Assembly (NCBI GenBank): GCA_035315685.1
Contig: DATFXR010000171.1
Location: 1-10,712, forward strand
Origin: QHWK01 sp035315685
Lineage (GTDB): Bacteria; Acidobacteriota; Vicinamibacteria; Vicinamibacterales; CAVVIG01
Length of the DNA: 10,712 nt
Direction of reading: 5' to 3'
Positions within the stretch are counted from its first letter, which is position 1. Each line of letters begins with the position of its first letter. Of this stretch, positions 5,640 to 10,712 are shown piece after piece. Made by a program: the position numbers and the translations under genes. A model generated the notes under the pieces. That model was not told the DNA's origin and made no database searches. It saw only the letters and a list, made by a program, of their open reading frames with translations.

Positions 5640-7399
5640 GCCGGCTCGACCCGCGGCCGCTCGACCGAGTATCGGCCGATCACCAGCACGTCCATACTCG
5701 TGCGCAGAAAGCAGTCCAGCGCCTGGCCCGGTGTGTGGACGATCGGCTCGTTCTCATTGAACGAGGTATTGAGCACCATCCCGATGCCAGTGAGCCGCTC
5801 GAACGCCTTGATCAGGCTGTAGTAGCGCGGATTCGATTGCGCGCTCACGGTCTGGAGGCGTCCTGACCCGTCAACGTGAGTAATCGCCGGCACGACGGCG
5901 CGCCTGTCCGCCCGGATCGGATACACCTGCAGCATGAACGGGTCGGGCATCGCCCCGACGAAGAACTCGCCCAGCGATTCTTCGAGCACCGACGGTGCGA
6001 ACGGGCGGAAGCGCTCGCGAAACTTGATCCGCGTGTTGATGATGTCGCGCATGTCCGCCCGCCTCGGGTCGGCGACGATGCTGCGGTTGCCGAGGGCGCG
6101 AGCACCCCATTCCATGCGGCCCTGAAACCAGCCGACGACGCGGCCGTCGGCGATCTGCACCGCCGTCCACTCGTCGAGCGCCGCAGGATCGCTCCATTCA
6201 CGCCGCAGGCAGCGTCGCTCCTCGAACGCGACCTGCTGGGCGTCGAGCGCGGCCGCGATCGTGTGATCGTCGAATGACGGCCCCCAGTAGCTGTGGCGCA
6301 AGACGAAATCGCGCGATCGTTTGCCGGTCGCGTGCCATGCGTGGTACGCGGCGCCGAGCGCGGTCCCATTGTCCGCAGCAGCCGGCTGGATGAACACGTC
6401 GCGGAACCCGGTCTGGTCGCGAATCTTGCCGTTGGCGACGCTGTTCATCGCGCAGCCGCCGGCGAGACAGAGTTTCGTGCGGCCGGTGTTCACGCGGACG
6501 TGCCGCAGGACATGCATCGCCGCCTTCTCGAACACGGCCTGCAGCGACGCCGCGATCGCCTCGTGCCGCGCGTCGATCGGCTCGTCGCGCCGCCGTGCCG
6601 GACCGAGCAGCGACTCCAGCTTCTGCGAGTACACCGGGCCAATGGTCGGCTCGCCGTCCTCCCACGTCAGGTGCACGCCGCCGGTTACGTGGCAGAAGTA
6701 CGAGAGGTCGAGCTCGAAGTGGCCGCCATCGGTGAGATGGACCAGCATCTCCAGTTCGCGCGTGAACCGCGGCTCGCCGTAGGGCGCGAGCCCCATCACC
6801 TTGAACTCGTCACCGTAGGTCGGAAAGCCGAGATACTGGGTCACGGCGAGATACAGCAGGCCGAGCGAGTGCGGAAAGAACACGTGGCCGTCAATCGTCA
6901 GCTGCGAGCCATCGAGACGACCCCACGACGTGCTGACGAAATCGCCGAAGCCGTCGATGGCACACACCGCCGCGTTCTCGAACGGCGACACGAACGCGGC
7001 GCTCGCGAGATGCGACGGATGGTGCTCGACGAATCGCGTCTTTTCGCGGACGGCGGCGGCGGCAAGCCCCAGCGATGTGGCGATGCGTCGCGGCAGACCG
7101 CGTACGCTCGCGAGATTTCGTGCGCGCGAGCCGATCGTGCCGCGCGGACGGTTGCGCAGCAGAAACAGCGCCTTGCGCCACAGGTGCGCGCGGGGATCTC
7201 TGGAGACTGCGAAGAGATCGACGTCAGCCGGCACGATGCCGCCCATCTCGAGACAGGCACGGATGGCCTGATCCGGGAATCCCGCGCAGTGCTTGATCCG
7301 GCGGAAGCGCTCTTCCTCGACTGCGGCGACCAGCTGTCCGTCGCGCACCAGGGCGGCAGAGACGTCGCCGTGATAGGCGTTGAGCCCGAGGACATTCAT
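5636..7399 (-). CDS. Carbamoyltransferase (NodU/NolO/TobZ family)
   Basis: This 587-residue enzyme transfers a carbamoyl group from carbamoyl phosphate, via carbamoyl-adenylate, to a hydroxyl of a sugar or natural product. The N-terminal Kae1/HSP70-actin-like domain shows LNAYHGDVSAALV (6-18), VEEERFRRIKH (27-37), EHHPSHLASAAF (125-136) with the metal-binding histidines, CAIDGFGD (146-153), KVMGLAPYGEP (200-210), LAGGCAMNSVANG (312-324) and QPAAADNGTALGA (338-350). The C-terminal YrdC-like part carries GWFQGRMEWGARALGNRSI (423-441) and INTRIKFRERFRPFAPS (454-470), then LNTSFNENEPIV (543-554). All signature blocks of the family are present and the length is usual, so it should be active. Its 4-nt ATGA overlaps with the glycosyltransferase before it and the epimerase after it imply that it acts on this glycan or its precursor. 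The sugar and position modified are unknown. Confidence 0.93.
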   Translation of the reverse strand: MNVLGLNAYHGDVSAALVRDGQLVAAVEEERFRRIKHCAGFPDQAIRACLEMGGIVPADVDLFAVSRDPRAHLWRKALFLLRNRPRGTIGSRARNLASVRGLPRRIATSLGLAAAAVREKTRFVEHHPSHLASAAFVSPFENAAVCAIDGFGDFVSTSWGRLDGSQLTIDGHVFFPHSLGLLYLAVTQYLGFPTYGDEFKVMGLAPYGEPRFTRELEMLVHLTDGGHFELDLSYFCHVTGGVHLTWEDGEPTIGPVYSQKLESLLGPARRRDEPIDARHEAIAASLQAVFEKAAMHVLRHVRVNTGRTKLCLAGGCAMNSVANGKIRDQTGFRDVFIQPAAADNGTALGAAYHAWHATGKRSRDFVLRHSYWGPSFDDHTIAAALDAQQVAFEERRCLRREWSDPAALDEWTAVQIADGRVVGWFQGRMEWGARALGNRSIVADPRRADMRDIINTRIKFRERFRPFAPSVLEESLGEFFVGAMPDPFMLQVYPIRADRRAVVPAITHVDGSGRLQTVSAQSNPRYYSLIKAFERLTGIGMVLNTSFNENEPIVHTPGQALDCFLRTSMDVLVIGRYSVERPRVEPA

Positions 7400-8460
7400 T
7401 CGACGAGCGCCGGCACGCTCGGATCGACGATCGCGCTGAACCGTTCGCGGAACCGCGCCTCGGTGAATTCGCGGAGAAACCGCGTCCGGCCGCGTGCACC
7501 CATTCGATCGGCCGCAACACGGTCGCCGAGCAGCCGAACGACACTGGCGGTCAACTGAGCACGGTCCGCCGGGTCGATGATCACGCCCGACACGCCGTCG
7601 TCGACGATCTCCGCGGCGGCGCCGTGCGACGCGATACAGGCGCGGCCGGCGCGCATCGCTTCGACGAACACGAACCCGAACCCCTCGTCCTTGCTCGGCA
7701 TCACGAACGCCGTACAGCGGTTGTACTCGCGCTCGAGCGCCTCGTCGTCCAGTGACCCGAGAAAGGTCACGCTGTCTTTCACGTCGAGCTCATCGGCTTT
7801 GTCCTCGAGCCGCTGTCGATCGTCGCCCTCACCGACGACGCGCAGCATCGCGTTCGGCAGCGCGCGCACGACCTCGGGCCAGATCTCGAGCAGCACGTCG
7901 TGACCCTTGTAGCGTTCATCGGACGCCATCCGGCCGACGATCAGCGCCGCCGATCGTCGATCGCGCGCCATCGAGCTGCGCATGTCTTCGACGCCGGGAT
8001 GGCAGACGTCTATCGCGCGGTGCGCGAACGGTGGATTCGCGGCCCGGAAGCGGTCGCGGGTGTGCGCCGAGATCGCCACCAGCCGCTCGGTGCGATCGAT
8101 CGCGGCACGCTGCATCCAGGTGAGCGGCTTCCACGCTTCGACGCCGCACAGGATCGTCGTGAGCGCCGCGCCGCGAGCGGTGAACGGCAGCGCCGCCGGC
8201 GACAGATGGAGGTGGACGGCGATCACGCCGGTCTGCGTATCGGCGGCGGCAGCGGCGCGGACCGACAACGCGACGAGCCGCGACTTGCGTCCCTCGCACC
8301 CATGCACCTCAGCCCGCTCGAACGACGTCATCGCGGCGGACTCGTGCAGCGCGAGCACCGTCACATCCTCGAACGCGCGGGTGACGAGACGCGCCAGCCG
8401 CGACACGCCGTCGCGGCCGCCGAGGTTTGGTGTCAGCACGATGACTGGTTGCGCCGACAT
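7396..8460 (-). CDS. Family 4 glycosyltransferase
   Basis: This is a 354-residue cytoplasmic GT-B retaining glycosyltransferase, probably extending the repeat unit. The N-terminal strand VIVLTPNLGGRDGVSRLAR (6-24) has the Gly-rich loop of the fold. ERLVAISAHTRDRF (125-138) and CHPGVED (153-159) mark the interdomain part, and the donor domain has LIVGRM..ERYKGHD (173-188), VVGEGDDRQRLE (208-219) and VTFLGSLDDE (231-240). The E-x7-E motif is present as E259 and E267 in KDEGFGFVFVEAM. ATG 8460 lies one base after the previous TGA and fits the fold; an ATG 43 codons upstream would add a basic, low-complexity leader and overlap the previous gene, so it was not used. This frame ends with an ATGA overlap into the carbamoyltransferase. 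The sugar specificity is unknown. Confidence 0.88.
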   Translation of the reverse strand: MSAQPVIVLTPNLGGRDGVSRLARLVTRAFEDVTVLALHESAAMTSFERAEVHGCEGRKSRLVALSVRAAAAADTQTGVIAVHLHLSPAALPFTARGAALTTILCGVEAWKPLTWMQRAAIDRTERLVAISAHTRDRFRAANPPFAHRAIDVCHPGVEDMRSSMARDRRSAALIVGRMASDERYKGHDVLLEIWPEVVRALPNAMLRVVGEGDDRQRLEDKADELDVKDSVTFLGSLDDEALEREYNRCTAFVMPSKDEGFGFVFVEAMRAGRACIASHGAAAEIVDDGVSGVIIDPADRAQLTASVVRLLGDRVAADRMGARGRTRFLREFTEARFRERFSAIVDPSVPALVE

Positions 8461-8461
8461 G

Positions 8462-9610
8462 TCAGTGCACGCTGGAATAGATGCCCGCCATCGTTCGCGC
8501 GATGCTGTCCCAGCTGTAACGGTCCTGCGCGAGCGCGGCCGCACGCATGCCCATTGCGCGACGCTGCGGCGGATCGTCGGCCAGATCACCGATCGCGTCC
8601 GCTACCGCAGCTGGCGTCTGATCGACCCACCGGCCGCAGTCGTGGACTTCGATGTCGCGCCATGGGCACGTCCGGGTCGCAACCACCGGCACGCCGGCAG
8701 CGAGCGACTCGACGACGGCAACGCCAAAGCTCTCCGAATCGGAGCACTGCACGCTCACGTCGGCATCCTTGAGAAGCGCCCACTTGTCGGCGCCGCTGAC
8801 GGCGCCAGGCGTGTGGACGTTCGACGCATGCGGCGCGAGCCGGGCCCTCAGTTGCGGCACCAGCCCGTCCTCGTCGGGACCGGCGAGCACCAGATGCATC
8901 GACGGATTGGCCTGTCGCGCGATCATGAAGGCGTCGGCGAGCAGGTCGAGGCGCTTGATTCGGTGCATGCGGCCGAGGAACAGAACGACGAACGCATCCG
9001 CCGGAATGCCAAGGCGCGCGCGGTAGCCGGTCGCCGCGGCCTGCGCGGACGCGAGGTCGACGCCGTTCGGCACGACGGCGATCGGCACCTCCAGGCGAAG
9101 CTCGCGGATCGCGTCTGCTTCCTGATCCGACGTCGCGTGGAGAACGGACGCGCCCCGCAGGTTGCGCGCTTCGACCAGACGGTACGCGACCGCCTTCCGC
9201 CAGTGGCCGTGCCGGATCGCCGCAGGCTGCAGCATGCCGCGCGGTGACAGCACGTACGGAACGCTGCGAGCGCGCGCCAGATGGGACGCCCACCACTCGG
9301 GCACGTTCCAGATGCCGTGAATGTGACAGACATCGGCGCGCGCAAGCGCGTCGGCGAGCGGTTCACGCACCCGTGCCCCGAAGAATCGACGGGGAAAGGC
9401 CGATGGCGCGTAGCGCACCGGAACGCCGTCGTACTCCGTGCCCTCCGGCGGCGAAGCCGGCAGCACCTCCTCTCCGTTCGCCGTCGTGGTCACCACTTCG
9501 ACGTCGACACCGGCGCGCTGGAGACTCTTGCAGAGGCCGAGTACGGACGCCGGCGGTCCGCCGTACCGAAACGCGGGTGGAAAGTACGCCGACACGTGCA
9601 CGACGCGCAC
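8462..9610 (-). CDS. Family 4 glycosyltransferase
   Basis: This 382-residue GT-B enzyme of the GT4 type is expected to work in the cytoplasm on the lipid-linked oligosaccharide. The N-terminal domain begins VVHVSAYFPPAFRYGGPP (3-20), with the Gly-Gly loop of the subgroup. VCHIHGIWN (94-102), YVLSPRGMLQPAA (119-131) and HATSDQEADAI (158-168) follow, then VVPNGVDL (179-186). The donor domain has FLGRMHRIKRLDLL (211-224), LVLAGPDEDGL (240-250) and the E-x7-E motif E293/E301 in DSESFGVAVVESLAAGVPVV. The start is GTG 9610, four bases after the previous stop. This places the first beta-strand at residue 2, and no other in-frame start upstream is needed. No Shine-Dalgarno sequence is visible, so translation probably depends on coupling to the upstream gene. 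Donor and acceptor are not known. Confidence 0.9.
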   Translation of the reverse strand: MRVVHVSAYFPPAFRYGGPPASVLGLCKSLQRAGVDVEVVTTTANGEEVLPASPPEGTEYDGVPVRYAPSAFPRRFFGARVREPLADALARADVCHIHGIWNVPEWWASHLARARSVPYVLSPRGMLQPAAIRHGHWRKAVAYRLVEARNLRGASVLHATSDQEADAIRELRLEVPIAVVPNGVDLASAQAAATGYRARLGIPADAFVVLFLGRMHRIKRLDLLADAFMIARQANPSMHLVLAGPDEDGLVPQLRARLAPHASNVHTPGAVSGADKWALLKDADVSVQCSDSESFGVAVVESLAAGVPVVATRTCPWRDIEVHDCGRWVDQTPAAVADAIGDLADDPPQRRAMGMRAAALAQDRYSWDSIARTMAGIYSSVH

Positions 9611-9614
9611 CGCG

Positions 9615-10712
9615 TCAGACTCGATCCTGGTTCAGCGGCGAGCCGAACATCAGCGCGCGCTCGCGTGCCTGATCGAGAGTGAAGCGGACCAGCAGGAACC
9701 GGTCGAGCAGCACGACCGGCGCCCCGAGGTAGATCATCAAGCTCATCGTCGTCCCGAGCATCGTCGCCCACGATCGTTCGAAGAGGTACACCGACAGCCA
9801 GAAGGCAACGGTTCCGAACGCGACGAACAGCTCGCGGTGCCAGATGAGGCTCCGGAACAGCGAGTATGCGGCGCCGATGAACACCCCGAAGGCAAAAACC
9901 GGCAGGAACATCAGCGGGATCCCGAAATCGATGTACGACTCGATCGAGTAACCGAACGCGATGCTGGTGTTGCTCTCGCGGCCGGCGACGCGCACGTTCG
10001 CGTACTTGCGCACCGAATCGCTGTCCGACGGGAGCTCGGGCTTGTCGGGGAAGAACACGCGTGGCGTCACGATATGCGTGAGCGCCGCGCCAAGGATGGC
10101 TCCGCCGGTGTGCGGCACGGCCTTCGGCACACGCTCGAGCGCGAGCGCGGGATAGTACACGGCCCACAACCGCTCGACCAGCGCGTCGGCTGTGGTCCAC
10201 ATGTCCGCACCGTCCGCGTTGAAAAAACCAGACGCGAGATCGCTGATGCGATTGATCCGCGCGCTGCGCGACTGCGAGAACTGATCGAGCTCCGCATACT
10301 CGCGACGGTACTGGCCGCGAATGCCCATCCAGACGAGTCCGAGCGTGACCGCGGCGACCATCGAAACGGCCACTGCCACCCAGTGCTGGCGATCCTTCGG
10401 GTCGAAGACCTCGAGCACGGCGAGCGCCGCGAGCACGAGCGGCTCACGGAATCCGGCGAAGAACCCGGTGATACCGAGGACTACTTCGATCCCGACGACG
10501 GCGGCCAGCAGCGACCAGCGCGGCCTCGGACTGCACAGGCGGCGCAGCAGCAGGAACAGGACGCCGAGACGCGCGGTGTCGAGCGTCGTGATGATCTGCC
10601 GGAGCGTCGGATAGTTGGGCGCGATCGCGACGAGCGAACCCTCGACGAAGATGCTCGCGACGTAGGCGGTGACGAGCAGGCTGAATCCGAACGCAAACCC
10701 CGGGCGCGGCAC
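9615..10712 (-). CDS. Wzy-like polysaccharide polymerase / polytopic membrane protein (5' partial)
   Basis: The window cuts this gene at its N-terminus; 365 residues remain. Hydrophobic helices lie at about 7-31, 49-60, 67-85, 91-103 and 111-130. A long hydrophilic loop of about 130 residues follows, then a C-terminal hydrophobic block (265-288, 294-310, 318-342). The loop contains THIVTPRVFFPDKPELPSD (212-230) and ends in SIAFGYSIESYIDFG (250-264). One large loop before the last helices, with a P-rich FFPDKP stretch and an E-x-Y-x-x-F-G motif, resembles O-antigen or oligosaccharide repeat-unit polymerases (Wzy), which join repeat units on the periplasmic side. Wzy proteins are very divergent, so this is a topology- and context-based call. 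GTG at the very edge could be read as a start but the frame is probably longer. The next gene begins 4 nt after its TGA. Confidence 0.68.
   Translation of the reverse strand: MPRPGFAFGFSLLVTAYVASIFVEGSLVAIAPNYPTLRQIITTLDTARLGVLFLLLRRLCSPRPRWSLLAAVVGIEVVLGITGFFAGFREPLVLAALAVLEVFDPKDRQHWVAVAVSMVAAVTLGLVWMGIRGQYRREYAELDQFSQSRSARINRISDLASGFFNADGADMWTTADALVERLWAVYYPALALERVPKAVPHTGGAILGAALTHIVTPRVFFPDKPELPSDSDSVRKYANVRVAGRESNTSIAFGYSIESYIDFGIPLMFLPVFAFGVFIGAAYSLFRSLIWHRELFVAFGTVAFWLSVYLFERSWATMLGTTMSLMIYLGAPVVLLDRFLLVRFTLDQARERALMFGSPLNQDRV

Noticed and set aside
6293..7558. 421-codon + strand open frame opposite the carbamoyltransferase
   Set aside because: It has low-complexity Arg/Ala composition and no recognisable fold, while the opposite strand has every carbamoyltransferase motif.
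8461..8589. Upstream ATG giving a 43-residue N-terminal extension to the glycosyltransferase ending at 7396
   Set aside because: The added residues are basic and unstructured and lie wholly inside the preceding gene. The ATG at 8460 fits the GT-B first strand and sits one base after that gene's stop.
7982..9247. 421-codon + strand open frame across two glycosyltransferase genes
   Set aside because: It spans the boundary of two well-supported - strand genes and shows no protein-like pattern.
1..10712. Search for mobile elements, CRISPR arrays, tRNA or phage genes
   Set aside because: No transposase, integrase, long terminal repeats, regular spacer-repeat pattern or tRNA-like cloverleaf was seen. 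Coding is nearly continuous polysaccharide genes of uniform composition.

Overview
The window reads as an extracellular or capsular polysaccharide locus from a high-GC Gram-negative bacterium. The very GC-rich third codon positions, the absence of clear Shine-Dalgarno sequences and the Wzx/Wzy-type gene set would fit an acidobacterium (for example Vicinamibacteria), but this placement is an inference from style and content, since no marker gene is present.

Layout. At the left edge, on the + strand, are the last 21 codons of a tyrosine-rich tail typical of a Wzc/CpsD-type tyrosine kinase. Immediately after it comes an O-antigen ligase/polymerase-family (Wzy_C) membrane protein whose 5' end is unresolved: its reading frame is intact, but the ATG that overlaps the kinase stop lies in a different frame. 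Converging on it from the - strand is a geranylgeranyl-reductase-type FAD oxidoreductase (1523-2686) with its own perfect TATAAT box. Its stop codon overlaps a possible CTG-started 57-residue membrane peptide. Position 2687-2848 is the only real intergenic region; it carries two hairpins and repeated AGACCG motifs.

From 2849 to the right edge, seven - strand genes are packed with overlaps of 1-4 nt or gaps of 1-4 nt. In transcription order they are: a Wzy-like polytopic membrane protein (cut by the window edge), a GT4 glycosyltransferase, a second GT4 glycosyltransferase, a NodU/TobZ-type carbamoyltransferase, a GDP-L-fucose-synthase-type epimerase/reductase, a WcaI/WbuB-type GT4 glycosyltransferase, and a short WcaJ/PglC-type sugar-phosphate transferase.

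How they fit together (inference from families). The sugar-phosphate transferase loads the first sugar on undecaprenyl phosphate. The three GT4 enzymes extend the repeat unit, the epimerase supplies a deoxysugar nucleotide, and the carbamoyltransferase decorates the unit or a sugar nucleotide. The Wzy-like protein polymerises, and the kinase on the other strand regulates chain length and export. No flippase (Wzx), GDP-mannose 4,6-dehydratase (Gmd) or Wza is inside the window.

No tRNA, rRNA, CRISPR array, insertion sequence or phage gene was seen. The most unusual points are the start of the ligase gene, the CTG-started small ORF, the apparently leaderless reductase promoter, and the carbamoyltransferase/fucose-synthase pairing.
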